DNA of 64,000 nucleotides from DATEDA01 sp963744255. Its GTDB lineage: Bacteria > Pseudomonadota > Gammaproteobacteria > Burkholderiales > SG8-39. This document shows positions 24,295-32,747 of this stretch, in pieces. A model generated the notes under the pieces. The model saw only the letters and a program-made list of their open reading frames with translations. It had not been told where the DNA came from and searched no databases. Location: assembly GCA_963744255.1 (NCBI GenBank), contig CAVUSZ010000054.1, positions 62,001 through 126,000 of the forward strand, read 5' to 3'. Made by a program: the position numbers and the translations under genes. Position 1 is the stretch's first letter; each line of letters starts with the position of its first letter.

Positions 24295-25473
24295 GTGCAG
24301 CTCGAAGGCATAAGAGTCGTCGACCTGACCCGCATTCTCTCCGGCCCGTTCTGCTCCATGTTCCTGGCGGACATGGGTGCGGAGGTGGTCAAGATCGAAG
24401 ACCCGAAAGAAGGCGATCCGGTGCGCAAGCAGGGTGCCGCACGCAACGGCTACTCGCTGTATTTCGCCAATTTCAATCGCAATAAGCGCTCCCTTACCCT
24501 GGACCTGCGCAGCGACCAAGGCAAGGAAGTGCTGCGGCGCCTGATCCGCCGCGCCGACGTGGTGGTCGACAACTACCGTCCCGGCGTCATGGACAGGATG
24601 GGTTTCGGCCGCGATGCCTTGCGCGCCCTCAAACCCGACATCGTCAGCTGCCATGTCACCGGCTTCGGTCTCGACGGGCCGTACGCCGAGCGGCCCTCGT
24701 TCGATTTCATCGCGCAGGCAATGAGCGGCTTCATGAGCGTCAACGGCACGGCGGACGGGCCGCCAATGCGCGCCGCGCCGCCGATCTCCGATCTCGTCGC
24801 GGGCGCGTATGCCGCGATGGGCATTCTCGGGGCGCTGGTCCGTCGCAGCCGCACCGGGAACGGCGAGGAAGTCGCTACGGCGCTCACCGACGGCATGATC
24901 AGCATGCTTGCCTTTCTGGCGACGAACTATTTCGCCACCGGCGAGCTGCCCCTGCGCACCGGCAACGATCACGCGCTGGCCGCGCCGTATGGCCTTTTCG
25001 AGGCCTCGGATGGCGAGGTGGCGATCGCGCCGAGCAACGACGCCGTCTATTTCAAGCTCCTTTGCGCGCTCGGGTTGGAGCATCTCAAGGACCACCCGGA
25101 CTTTCCGACCAACGATGCGCGCTTCGCCCGGCGCAGCGCGATCAACGAGGAACTCAACCGCCGTACGCGCGAGAAGCCGATCGCGCACTGGATCGAGGCG
25201 CTCAATGACGCTGGGGTGCCGTGCGGACGGGTACTGAACGTCGGCGAAGTATTCGCCGACCCACAGACCGAGCATCAGGAGATGCGCATCACCATCGACC
25301 ATCCGCAGCACGGCCCGCTCGACGTGATCGGCTTTCCGATAAAGTTCACGGACGATCCGTGCCGGATGCATCGTCCACCGCCGGTGCTCGGCGCGGACAC
25401 CGGCGCGATCCTCGAAGAGCTGGGCCTGGATCGAGCCGCCATCGCGGAGTTGCGCTCGAAAAAGGTGGTCTAG
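24295..25473 (+). CDS. class III (CaiB/BaiF family) CoA-transferase
   Basis: 392 residues from GTG 24295. Starts LEGIRVVDLTRILSGPFCSMFLADMGAEVVKIE, with RRADVVVDNYRPGVMDRMG and DLVAGAYAAMGILGAL. Asp166 (PISDL) is the likely catalytic aspartate that carries the acyl anhydride. The C-terminal LDVIGFPIKFTDDP is also typical. It transfers CoA between an acyl-CoA and a free acid. With the HMG-CoA-lyase-like gene next door, activation of a branched or hydroxy dicarboxylic acid (for example citramalate-, itaconate- or HMG-type) is plausible but unproven. Confidence 0.92.
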   Translation: MQLEGIRVVDLTRILSGPFCSMFLADMGAEVVKIEDPKEGDPVRKQGAARNGYSLYFANFNRNKRSLTLDLRSDQGKEVLRRLIRRADVVVDNYRPGVMDRMGFGRDALRALKPDIVSCHVTGFGLDGPYAERPSFDFIAQAMSGFMSVNGTADGPPMRAAPPISDLVAGAYAAMGILGALVRRSRTGNGEEVATALTDGMISMLAFLATNYFATGELPLRTGNDHALAAPYGLFEASDGEVAIAPSNDAVYFKLLCALGLEHLKDHPDFPTNDARFARRSAINEELNRRTREKPIAHWIEALNDAGVPCGRVLNVGEVFADPQTEHQEMRITIDHPQHGPLDVIGFPIKFTDDPCRMHRPPPVLGADTGAILEELGLDRAAIAELRSKKVV

Positions 25474-25503
25474 CGTTGTCCGTGATACTGGAAGGAAAAC
25501 GCC

Positions 25504-26460
25504 ATGTCATTCGCCCCCAGGAACGCCGCCGACCGCAACGTCATCGTCACCGAAGTCGGCACCCGGGACGGGTTCCAGTCGGAATCAACCTTCATCCCCA
25601 CCGAAACCAAGGCCGATGTCATCAACGCGCTGATCGACGCCGGGGTGAAGAGCATCGAGGTCACCTCGTTCGTCTCGCCGCGCGCGGTGCCGCAGATGGC
25701 CGATGCGGCGGACGTGATGGCGCGGATCGATCGGCGGCCGGGCGTGCGCCTGACCGCGCTCGTGCCGAACGCGAGGGGCGCGGAGCGCGCGGCGGCGGCC
25801 AGGGTCGACATGATGGCGAGCTTCATTTCGGCCAGCGAAAGCCATAACGAGGCCAATCTCAACAAGCCGATCGCCGGTTCGCTGGCCGATTTCGTCGAGT
25901 TCATGCAGATCGCGCGCACCTTCGGCATCCCGGTGCGCGGCGCCGTCGCGGTCGCCTTCGGTTGTCCCTTCGAAGGAGACGTCGACGTCGCCACCGTGCT
26001 GCGCATCGTCGAGACCTACCACCGCGAGGGCGTGCGCCACGTCACGCTGGGCGACACGACCGGAATGGCCACGCCGCCCGTGGTGACTCGCACCGTCGAA
26101 GCGATTCGCGCGCGCTTTCCCGATCTCGAGATCGCGCTGCATTTTCACAACACGCGCGGGGTCGGGCTTGCCTGCGTGATGACGGGACTCGAACTCGGCG
26201 TGCGCGAATACGAGTCTTCCATCGGCGGCCTGGGCGGTTGCCCCTTCGCGCCCGGTGCGACGGGCAACATCTGCACCGAGGATCTGGTCTACCTGCTGCA
26301 CGAATGCGGCTATGAAACGGGCATCGACCTCGAACAGCTGCTGCTGGTCGCGCGCCGGGTGGAGCAGGTCATGGCGCGCAGTCTGCCCGGCCAGGTGATG
26401 AAGGCGGGACCGCGGCTCAAACTGACCTCGCTCGATTCGATCAGGCGGGCGGTGGGGTAG
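25504..26460 (+). CDS. hydroxymethylglutaryl-CoA lyase family protein
   Basis: 318 residues, a TIM barrel of the DRE-metallolyase group. TEVGTRDGFQSE at 17-28 holds the metal and substrate residues Arg21 and Asp22. HVTLGDTTGMATP lies mid-barrel, LHFHNTRGVGLA gives the metal His pair, and GGLGGCPFAPGATGN carries the catalytic Cys246 of the HMGL signature. It should cleave HMG-CoA or a related 3-hydroxy-3-methyl acyl-CoA to acetyl-CoA and a keto acid. GGAAGGAAAA precedes ATG 25504. It stops 3 bp before the next start. Confidence 0.9.
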   Translation: MSFAPRNAADRNVIVTEVGTRDGFQSESTFIPTETKADVINALIDAGVKSIEVTSFVSPRAVPQMADAADVMARIDRRPGVRLTALVPNARGAERAAAARVDMMASFISASESHNEANLNKPIAGSLADFVEFMQIARTFGIPVRGAVAVAFGCPFEGDVDVATVLRIVETYHREGVRHVTLGDTTGMATPPVVTRTVEAIRARFPDLEIALHFHNTRGVGLACVMTGLELGVREYESSIGGLGGCPFAPGATGNICTEDLVYLLHECGYETGIDLEQLLLVARRVEQVMARSLPGQVMKAGPRLKLTSLDSIRRAVG

Positions 26461-26463
26461 GCC

Positions 26464-27438
26464 GTGCAGGACCCCTCACCGGCGCTCCCGGTCTCCTACG
26501 CCGACGTCGAGGCCGCCGCGGCACGAATCGCCGGCCACGCGCACCGCACGCCGGTGCTGACCTCGCGTACCGTGAACGCGCGAACCGGCGCCGAGGTGTT
26601 CTTCAAGTGCGAGAACCTTCAGCGCATGGGCGCGTTCAAGTTCCGCGGCGCGTACAACGCGCTCGCGCAGCTCTCCGAGGAGCAGAAGCGCCGCGGCGTG
26701 CTCGCCTACTCGTCGGGCAATCACGCGCAGGCAATTGCGCTCGCCGGGCAGCAGCTCGGGATCAGCACCACGATCCTGATGCCGCAGGACGCCCCGTCGG
26801 TGAAGCTCGCGGCGACTCGTGGCTACGGCGCCGAGGTCATCACCTACGACAAGCACGCGACCAGGCGCGAAGCGCTCGCGGCGAGCATCGTGGCGGAGCG
26901 CGGGCTTGCGCTCATCCCACCCTACGACCATCCGCACGTGGTGGCCGGGCAGGGCACGACGGCGAAGGAGCTGATCGAGGAAGCCGGTCGGCTCGACTAT
27001 CTGTTCGTGCCGTGCGGCGGCGCAGGACTGCTGTCGGGCTGCGCGATTGCGGCCACGCATCTCTCGCCCGGCTGCAGGATGATCGGCGTCGAGCCGGAGG
27101 CGGGCGACGACGCGACGCGCTCGTTCCGGACCGGGACACTGCAGACGGTCGACAACCCGGACACGATCGCCGATGGCGCCCGCACGCCGTCGCTCGGCAG
27201 GATCACGTTCCCGCTGGTGCTCGCGTACGTCCACGACATGATGACCGTGGACGACCGCGAGCTCCTGGACGCCATGCGCTACGTGTGGGAACGCCTGAAG
27301 ATGGTGGTCGAGCCCACCGGCGCGCTCGGCGCTGCGGGGCTATTGGAGGGCGGTCGCGACGTCGCCCGGAAGCGCGTCGGGGTTGTGCTCTCCGGCGGCA
27401 ACGTCGACCTGCAGACGGTCTGCCGCCTGATCGGTTGA
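26464..27438 (+). CDS. threonine/serine dehydratase-like PLP enzyme (fold type II)
   Basis: 324 residues from GTG 26464. Lys59 in GAFKFRGAYNAL is the PLP Schiff-base lysine. SSGNHAQAIALAGQQLG is the substrate loop and CGGAGLLSGCAIA the phosphate-binding glycine loop. There is no C-terminal ACT regulatory domain, so it resembles catabolic threonine ammonia-lyases, serine racemase-like or 3-hydroxyaspartate dehydratase-like enzymes rather than biosynthetic IlvA. It sits 3 bp after the lyase gene, hence in the same operon; the true substrate may be a hydroxy-amino acid linked to that pathway. Confidence 0.88.
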   Translation: MQDPSPALPVSYADVEAAAARIAGHAHRTPVLTSRTVNARTGAEVFFKCENLQRMGAFKFRGAYNALAQLSEEQKRRGVLAYSSGNHAQAIALAGQQLGISTTILMPQDAPSVKLAATRGYGAEVITYDKHATRREALAASIVAERGLALIPPYDHPHVVAGQGTTAKELIEEAGRLDYLFVPCGGAGLLSGCAIAATHLSPGCRMIGVEPEAGDDATRSFRTGTLQTVDNPDTIADGARTPSLGRITFPLVLAYVHDMMTVDDRELLDAMRYVWERLKMVVEPTGALGAAGLLEGGRDVARKRVGVVLSGGNVDLQTVCRLIG

Positions 27439-27485
27439 TCGCCGCCGGAATCGGCGCGAGGCGTTCGGATGCGTCTGGCGCGACG

Positions 27486-27707
27486 CTAGACGGTCTCTTC
27501 TTCCGGGTCTCGGCGGCGGGCCGGCGCGCTCATCCAGATCGGGAGATCGAGATAGGGCTGCGGGACGGGCAGCTCGGCGGACCGGCCCTTGCGGCGCCGC
27601 TGGCAGGGCCAGCCGGTGCTCGGAAGGATGGTGTCGGGATGCTGCTCGTCGGCGACGAGCTCTTCGACTTCGATGCCTGCGGTCTCTTCGGTGGTCGCGT
27701 CAGCCAT
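27486..27707 (-). CDS. small hypothetical protein
   Basis: 73 residues from ATG 27707, with an AAGGAGCGA ribosome site 7 bp upstream. An acidic N terminus (MADATTEETAGIEVEELVADE) is followed by a Pro/Arg-rich middle and ends PARRRDPEEETV. No family, signal peptide or membrane segment is recognised. The strong ribosome site and a CRP-type palindrome 111 bp upstream support a real gene. It converges on the dehydratase gene. Confidence 0.5.
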   Translation of the reverse strand: MADATTEETAGIEVEELVADEQHPDTILPSTGWPCQRRRKGRSAELPVPQPYLDLPIWMSAPARRRDPEEETV

Positions 27708-27817
27708 TTTCTCGCTCCTTGTGTGGCACGGACACCGCCAGCGCGAGCAAGCGTGGTGCCAAGCGGAGCACCCGAGCGTCGCTTCGGTCACGCTTCGCCA
27801 CAGGTTCGAGGGTCGCG

Positions 27818-27835
27818 GTGTGAGGTTCGTCACAC
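27818..27835. promoter_or_regulatory. CRP-type palindrome
   Basis: GTGTGA-GGTTCG-TCACAC is a perfect 6-6-6 inverted repeat that contains TGTGA-N6-TCACA, the CRP/CAP half-site format. It lies in the gap between the 73-residue gene (start 27707, reading away) and the end of the methyltransferase gene. It could regulate only the small gene. The FNR protein in this window would be expected to read TTGAC rather than TGTGA halves, so another CRP-family member outside the window is implied. Confidence 0.55.
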
Positions 27836-27928
27836 GGGACGCGCGTTTGGATTCGGCCCTGGAGACGGGCAACGCGTGCCGAGACGTTGGCCGTACGACA
27901 GGTCTGTGGCGCGACTGACGGAGAACCG

Positions 27929-28552
27929 TCAACGTCGACGCCAGACCTGCCATCGCTCCCGCCCCGCGAACACCGGGATCGAGTCGGCGACGGGAGCGTC
28001 CTCGCTCCGGTCGAACGCGGCCGAGAGCAGTGCCTCGAGCTCGCCGCGCTTCAGACCGAAGGGCGGCCCGCCCGCGTCGTCGGACCAGAAGAAGAAGCCC
28101 GCCAGGCGCCCGCCCGGCCGCAGCACCTCGGCGACGCGCGCGGCCCAGCGCCGCCAATGCGTGCGCGGCAGCGCACACAGGAAGGCACGCTCGTAAACGA
28201 CATCGAACTCACCGACCGGGTGCGCAAAGAAGTCGCCCAGGGTCAGAAGACGCCCAAGATCGCCGAGTACGCGCCGGGCTGCGTCGATCGCAGCCGGGCT
28301 GAAGTCGATGGCGACGACGTCATGGCTGGCCTCGGCGAACGCCCGCACCTCGTAGGCGCTGCCGCACCCGGGGACCAGCACGCGAAGCTGCGCCCGTTCG
28401 CGCGTGAGAAATTCCCGCAGCGCCGCCGGCACGCTTCCCGCGTCCCACGGCGTATAGCCCTCGCGGAACCGCACATCCCAGAAGTCCGGCCCGGCGGGAT
28501 CGAGCTTCGGACCCTGGCGCAGCTGTCGGGCCGTCTCGTCAGCCCTTGACAC
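27929..28552 (-). CDS. TPMT-like SAM-dependent methyltransferase
   Basis: 207 residues from GTG 28552. The TPMT pattern is clear: PDFWDVRFREGYTPWDAG at the N terminus, RVLVPGCGSAYEVRAFAE as SAM motif I, VVAIDFSPAAIDAAR as motif II, then EFDVVYERAFLCALPRTHW. This family methylates thiopurines, halides or thiols, and selenium or tellurium compounds. The start lies inside the rtcB 3' end (14-bp overlap), so it is translated from the rtcB message. Confidence 0.87.
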   Translation of the reverse strand: MSRADETARQLRQGPKLDPAGPDFWDVRFREGYTPWDAGSVPAALREFLTRERAQLRVLVPGCGSAYEVRAFAEASHDVVAIDFSPAAIDAARRVLGDLGRLLTLGDFFAHPVGEFDVVYERAFLCALPRTHWRRWAARVAEVLRPGGRLAGFFFWSDDAGGPPFGLKRGELEALLSAAFDRSEDAPVADSIPVFAGRERWQVWRRR

Positions 28553-29735
28553 AGACGACCTGTTTCAGCGTGTGCACCACCTCGACCAGGTCCGTCTGGT
28601 TCGCCATCACTTCGTCGATCGACTTGTAGGCGCCCGGGATCTCGTCGATCACGCCCTTGTCCTTGCGGCACTCGACGCCTTCGGTCTGGCGCTCGAGATC
28701 GGTGCACGAGAAGCGCCGCTTCGCCTCGGTGCGGCTCATGCGCCGGCCGGCGCCATGCGAGCACGAGTCGAACGCCTGCGCGCTGCCCTTCCCGCGCACG
28801 ATGTACGACCTCGCGCCCATGCTGCCTGGAATGATCCCGAGCTCGCCTGCGCCCGCGCGGATCGCGCCCTTGCGCGTGACGAGCACCGACTCGTCGAAGT
28901 GGCGCTCGCGCACGACGTAGTTGTGATGGCAATTGATCGCCTCCTCGGTCGCCGCGAACGGGCGCAGCACGCGTCCGAGCGCCTCGAGCACGAGCTCCAT
29001 CATCGCGCGCCGGTTGGCGGCGGCGTAGTCCTGGGCCCAGCCAACGGCCTCGACGTAGTCGTCGAAGAGCGGCGTCCCTTCGTCGAGCCAGGCGAGGTCG
29101 CGGTCGGGGAGCCGCACGTCCAGCTTCAGGCAACGCTCCCGCGCCCGCTCGATGAAGTAGCGGCCGATACAGTTGCCGATGCCGCGGCTGCCCGAGTGCA
29201 GCATCACCCAGACCCGGCCTTCCTCGTCGAGGCATACTTCGATGAAGTGGTTCCCGCCGCCGAGCGTCCCGAGCTGGCGCACCCAGGTCTCGTCGAAGCG
29301 TTTCTGCATCTTCGCGAGCCGCGGGTGCTTGTCCGCGATGCGGTCGAGCGCGCGGGCGAACGGCTTCGCCGCAGCGCTCAGCGCATCCCGCGGATCGTGC
29401 TGGTCGAAGCCCACCGGCACCGCGGCCTCGATCGCACCGCGCGTGCGGCCGAGGTTGTCGGGGAGGTCGGCGGCAGTGAGCGAGAGGCGCACGGCGCCCA
29501 TTCCGCAACCGATGTCGACGCCGACCGCCGCGGGAATGATCGCGCCCTTCGTCGGGATCACCGAGCCCACGGTTGCGCCGATTCCGGTGTGAACGTCGGG
29601 CATTGCGGCGACCTGGCGGAAGACGAACGGCAACCGCGACACGTTGACGAGCTGCTTCAACGCCTCGCCCTCGATGTCGTCGGTCCACACGTGGACCGGA
29701 ACGCCGCCTTGCTCGATCGTCTTCCGGACAGGCAT
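28539..29735 (-). CDS. rtcB: RNA-splicing ligase RtcB
   Basis: 398 residues. It joins RNA 2',3'-cyclic phosphate and 5'-OH ends in tRNA repair, using Mn and GTP. AAMPDVHTGIGATVGSVIP and VGVDIGCGMGAVR hold metal ligands including the Cys. GGGNHFIEVC holds further His ligands, and SHGAGRRMSRTEAKRRF the guanylylated His. Full length and intact. No RtcR activator, archease or RtcA is adjacent, and no convincing sigma-54 promoter was seen in the 79-bp gap to glyA. Confidence 0.95.
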   Translation of the reverse strand: MPVRKTIEQGGVPVHVWTDDIEGEALKQLVNVSRLPFVFRQVAAMPDVHTGIGATVGSVIPTKGAIIPAAVGVDIGCGMGAVRLSLTAADLPDNLGRTRGAIEAAVPVGFDQHDPRDALSAAAKPFARALDRIADKHPRLAKMQKRFDETWVRQLGTLGGGNHFIEVCLDEEGRVWVMLHSGSRGIGNCIGRYFIERARERCLKLDVRLPDRDLAWLDEGTPLFDDYVEAVGWAQDYAAANRRAMMELVLEALGRVLRPFAATEEAINCHHNYVVRERHFDESVLVTRKGAIRAGAGELGIIPGSMGARSYIVRGKGSAQAFDSCSHGAGRRMSRTEAKRRFSCTDLERQTEGVECRKDKGVIDEIPGAYKSIDEVMANQTDLVEVVHTLKQVVCVKG

Positions 29736-29814
29736 GCTTATATATAGTGGATTCTGTCGTATTGCAGTGCAGCATGCTAGACTAATCGCCGTCCTGGACC
29801 CGAGTGCCGCCGCC

Positions 29815-31095
29815 ATGTTCCCGAATGAACCCCTCGCGAAGACCGACCCCGAGCTGTGGCAGGCGGTGCAAGCGGAAATCCGTCGCCAGGAAGACCACAT
29901 CGAGCTGATCGCATCCGAGAACTACGCCAGCCCCGCCGTGCTCGCGGCGCAGGGATCGGTGCTCACGAACAAGTACGCCGAGGGATATCCCGGGAAGCGC
30001 TACTACGGCGGCTGCGAGTACGTCGATATCGCCGAAGAGCTGGCGATCGAGCGCGCGAAGAAGCTTTTCGGTGCCGAATACGCGAACGTCCAGCCGCACT
30101 CGGGCTCGCAGGCGAATCAGGCCGTCTACCACGCGGTGATGAAGCCGGGCGACGTGATGCTCGGGATGTCGCTCGCGCACGGCGGCCACCTCACGCACGG
30201 CTCGGCGGCCAACTTCTCCGGCCGGCTCTACCAGGCGTTCTACTACGGCCTCGACGACCGCGAGGAGATCGACTATGAGCAGGTCGAGCACCTCGCGAAG
30301 GGCCACAAGCCGAAGCTGATCGTCGCCGGCGGCTCGGCCTATTCGCTCACGATCGACTGGAAGCGCTTCCGCAGGATCGCCGACGCGGTCGGCGCCCGCC
30401 TGATGGCGGACATCGCGCACCCGGCGGGCCTGATCGCGGCGCGCCTCTATCCGAGCCCGATCGGGATCGCCGACTTCGTGACCAGCACGACGCACAAGAC
30501 GCTGCGCGGACCGCGCGGGGGCCTGATCCTCGCCGGCAAGGAGCACGAGAAGCTCCTCAACGCCGCCGTGTTCCCGCAACTCCAGGGCGGCCCGCTGATG
30601 CACGCCGTCGCCGCCAAGGCGGTCGCGTTCAAGGAAGCGATGACCAGGGAGTTCCGCCTGTACCAGGAAGGGGTGATTGCCAACGCGCGGGTGATGGCGA
30701 AGGTGCTGGCCGAGCGTGGCGTGCGGATCGTCTCCGGCCGCACCGACTGCCACCTGTGCCTGATCGACGTGCGCGCGAAGAACACCACCGGCAAGGCAGC
30801 CGAGGACGTACTCGAGGAGGCGTACATCACTGTCAACAAGAACGCGATCCCGAACGATCCGCAGAAGCCGACCATCACCAGCGGGATCCGCATCGGTACG
30901 CCGGCGATGACCACGCGCGGCTGCGAGGAGATCGAGGCCGAGCAGGTTGCGAACCTGATCGCCGACGTGCTCGACGCGCCTCGCGACGAGGCGAATATCG
31001 CGCGCGTGCGCGAGCAGGTGCGCGCGCTCTGCCGCCGGTTCCCCGTCTACCCGGACGCGGTGCACATGGGCGTGCCGGTGGAGAAGGCGGCGTAG
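29815..31095 (+). CDS. glyA: serine hydroxymethyltransferase
   Basis: 426 residues from ATG 29815; an upstream in-frame extension is antisense to rtcB and was rejected. PLP enzyme that converts serine and tetrahydrofolate to glycine and methylene-THF. HIELIASENYASPAVLAAQGS, NKYAEGYPGKRYYGGCE, the PLP lysine Lys228 in TSTTHKTLRGPRGG, and KNAIPNDPQKPTITSGIRIGTPA are all intact. The glyA-nrdR-ribD order with short gaps is a conserved betaproteobacterial arrangement. Confidence 0.96.
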   Translation: MFPNEPLAKTDPELWQAVQAEIRRQEDHIELIASENYASPAVLAAQGSVLTNKYAEGYPGKRYYGGCEYVDIAEELAIERAKKLFGAEYANVQPHSGSQANQAVYHAVMKPGDVMLGMSLAHGGHLTHGSAANFSGRLYQAFYYGLDDREEIDYEQVEHLAKGHKPKLIVAGGSAYSLTIDWKRFRRIADAVGARLMADIAHPAGLIAARLYPSPIGIADFVTSTTHKTLRGPRGGLILAGKEHEKLLNAAVFPQLQGGPLMHAVAAKAVAFKEAMTREFRLYQEGVIANARVMAKVLAERGVRIVSGRTDCHLCLIDVRAKNTTGKAAEDVLEEAYITVNKNAIPNDPQKPTITSGIRIGTPAMTTRGCEEIEAEQVANLIADVLDAPRDEANIARVREQVRALCRRFPVYPDAVHMGVPVEKAA

Positions 31096-31105
31096 CGGCT
31101 CCGCC

Positions 31106-31594
31106 ATGCGGTGCCCGTTCTGCAAGCACGATGACACCGCGGTCATCGACACGCGCATGTCGGAGGACGGGGACAGCGTCCGCCGCCGGCGGGAGTGCGA
31201 GCACTGCGACAAGCGCTTCACCACCTACGAGCGCGTGGAGCTCGCGATGCCGGCAGTCGTAAAGGCGAACGGCTACCGCACCGCCTACGACCGGGAGAAG
31301 ATCCGCACCGGTTTCATGCGGGCGCTCCACAAGCGCCCCGTTCCCACCCAATACGTCGACACGGCGATCGACCGCATCGAACAGAAGATCCTCGCGCGCG
31401 GTGAGCGGGAGATCGGCTCGCGCACCGTCGGGGAGATGGTGATGGCCGAGCTGAAGAAAATGGACCACGTCGCCTACATCCGCTTCGCCTCGGTGTACGA
31501 GGACTTCCAGCGTGTCGACGAGTTCCGCGAGAAGGTGCTCGAGCTGAAGCGCCCGGGCCGGAAAGTGCGGCGGGCGGCCGAGCGGCGGAGCTGA
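31106..31594 (+). CDS. nrdR: transcriptional repressor NrdR
   Basis: 162 residues. An N-terminal zinc ribbon (MRCPFCKHDD and CEHCDKRFTTYER) is followed by an ATP-cone (PAVVKANGYRTAYDREKIRTGFMRALHKRPV and VAYIRFASVYEDFQ). NrdR senses ATP/dATP and represses ribonucleotide reductase genes. Length is normal (about 150-160), with a short basic tail. It is 10 bp from glyA and 26 bp from ribD. Confidence 0.96.
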   Translation: MRCPFCKHDDTAVIDTRMSEDGDSVRRRRECEHCDKRFTTYERVELAMPAVVKANGYRTAYDREKIRTGFMRALHKRPVPTQYVDTAIDRIEQKILARGEREIGSRTVGEMVMAELKKMDHVAYIRFASVYEDFQRVDEFREKVLELKRPGRKVRRAAERRS

Positions 31595-31620
31595 CCGACG
31601 AGCGCGGCGCGCATCGCCGC

Positions 31621-32706
31621 ATGTTCACCCGCGCCGACCGCGACTTCATGGCCCGGGCCCTCCGGCTCGCGGAGCAGGGTCTGTTCACCACCACGCCCAA
31701 TCCGCGCGTCGGCTGCGTCGTCGTACGCGGCGCCGAGATCATCGGCGAGGGATTCCACGAGCGCGCCGGCGAGGCTCACGCCGAAGTCAACGCGCTCCGC
31801 GCGGCGGGCTGCCGGCCAGGGGGCGGGACGGCCTATGTCACGCTCGAGCCGTGCAACCACCATGGCCGTACGCCGCCTTGCGTCCCGGCCCTCGTCGCGG
31901 CGAAGGTGAAGCGCGTCGTCATCGCCATGCGCGACCCGAACCCGAAGGTCTCGGGGCAGGGCGTCGACGCCCTGCGCGCTGCCGGTATCCAAGTCGACCT
32001 GGGGTTGCTCGAGGACGAGGCACGCGACCTGAACGTCGGCTTCGTGTCACGGATGACCCGCGGACGGCCCTGGGTGCGGCTGAAGGTCGCCGCGACACTG
32101 GACGGGAAGACGGCGCTCGCCGGCGGCGAGAGCCAGTGGATCACCGGCGAGGCGGCGCGCCGCGACGGCCATCGCTGGCGCGCGCGGGCCTGCGCGATTC
32201 TCACCGGCATCGGCACGGTCAGGGATGACGATCCGCAGCTCACCGTGCGGGACGTCGAGACGCCGCGTCAGCCGTTGCGCGTGCTGGTGGACTCGCGCCT
32301 CGAAGTGCCGCTTGGGGCGCGGATCCTGGACGGCGGGAATCTGCTGGTGGCGGCTGCAGTCGAGGACCGGGCGAAGATCGGTGCGTTGCGCGCCCGTGGT
32401 GTCGAAGTGATCGTGCTGCCAAGCGCCTCGGGCAAGGTCGAGCTGGAGGATCTCGTGCGCGAACTTGGCCGGCGCGCGCTGAACGAGGTTCATGTCGAGG
32501 CCGGATTCAAGCTCAACGGCTCGCTCGTCGCCGCGGGAGTGGTCGACGAGCTTCTCGTGTACATCGCGCCGAAGATGATCGGCGAGACCGGACGGGGGAT
32601 GTTCAACCTGCCGGCGATCGAGCGGCTGGCCGAGGCGCGGCGGCTGCGGTTGATGGACGCGACGCAGATCGGCAACGACGTGCGGTTGATCGCTCGCTTC
32701 GGCTGA
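31621..32706 (+). CDS. ribD: bifunctional riboflavin biosynthesis deaminase/reductase RibD
   Basis: 361 residues. The N-terminal deaminase domain has HAEVNALRAAG and PCNHHGRTPPC, the zinc-binding His and two Cys. The C-terminal reductase domain runs from about 150 (PWVRLKVAATLDGKTALAGGESQWITG) to VEAGFKLNGSLVAAGVVDELLVYIAPK. It carries out the second and third steps of riboflavin synthesis. ribE is found 4.7 kb further on, separated by the arginase fusion, an M48 peptidase and a broken SPW gene, so the rib genes are not contiguous. Confidence 0.95.
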   Translation: MFTRADRDFMARALRLAEQGLFTTTPNPRVGCVVVRGAEIIGEGFHERAGEAHAEVNALRAAGCRPGGGTAYVTLEPCNHHGRTPPCVPALVAAKVKRVVIAMRDPNPKVSGQGVDALRAAGIQVDLGLLEDEARDLNVGFVSRMTRGRPWVRLKVAATLDGKTALAGGESQWITGEAARRDGHRWRARACAILTGIGTVRDDDPQLTVRDVETPRQPLRVLVDSRLEVPLGARILDGGNLLVAAAVEDRAKIGALRARGVEVIVLPSASGKVELEDLVRELGRRALNEVHVEAGFKLNGSLVAAGVVDELLVYIAPKMIGETGRGMFNLPAIERLAEARRLRLMDATQIGNDVRLIARFG

Positions 32707-32712
32707 GGCGGG

Positions 32713-32739
32713 AAAAAGCGGCCACAGGGCATGGCCGCT
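32713..32739 (-). terminator. rho-independent terminator of the arginase-aminotransferase gene
   Basis: On the minus strand an 8-bp GC-rich stem (AGCGGCCA / TGGCCGCT, 32739-32717, loop of 7) is followed by TTTTT. It starts 9 bp after the stop of the fusion gene at 32748. On the plus strand the hairpin lacks a T run, so it may only weakly affect ribD read-through. Confidence 0.75.
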
Positions 32740-32747
32740 CCGCTTCT

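Noticed and set aside
29644..29814. N-terminal extension of glyA to 29644
   Set aside because: It is antisense to rtcB. The SHMT start at 29815 matches family length.
29736..29814. A sigma-54 (RtcR-type) promoter for rtcB
   Set aside because: The GG and GC elements present are 13 rather than 10 bases apart and no RtcR gene is adjacent.
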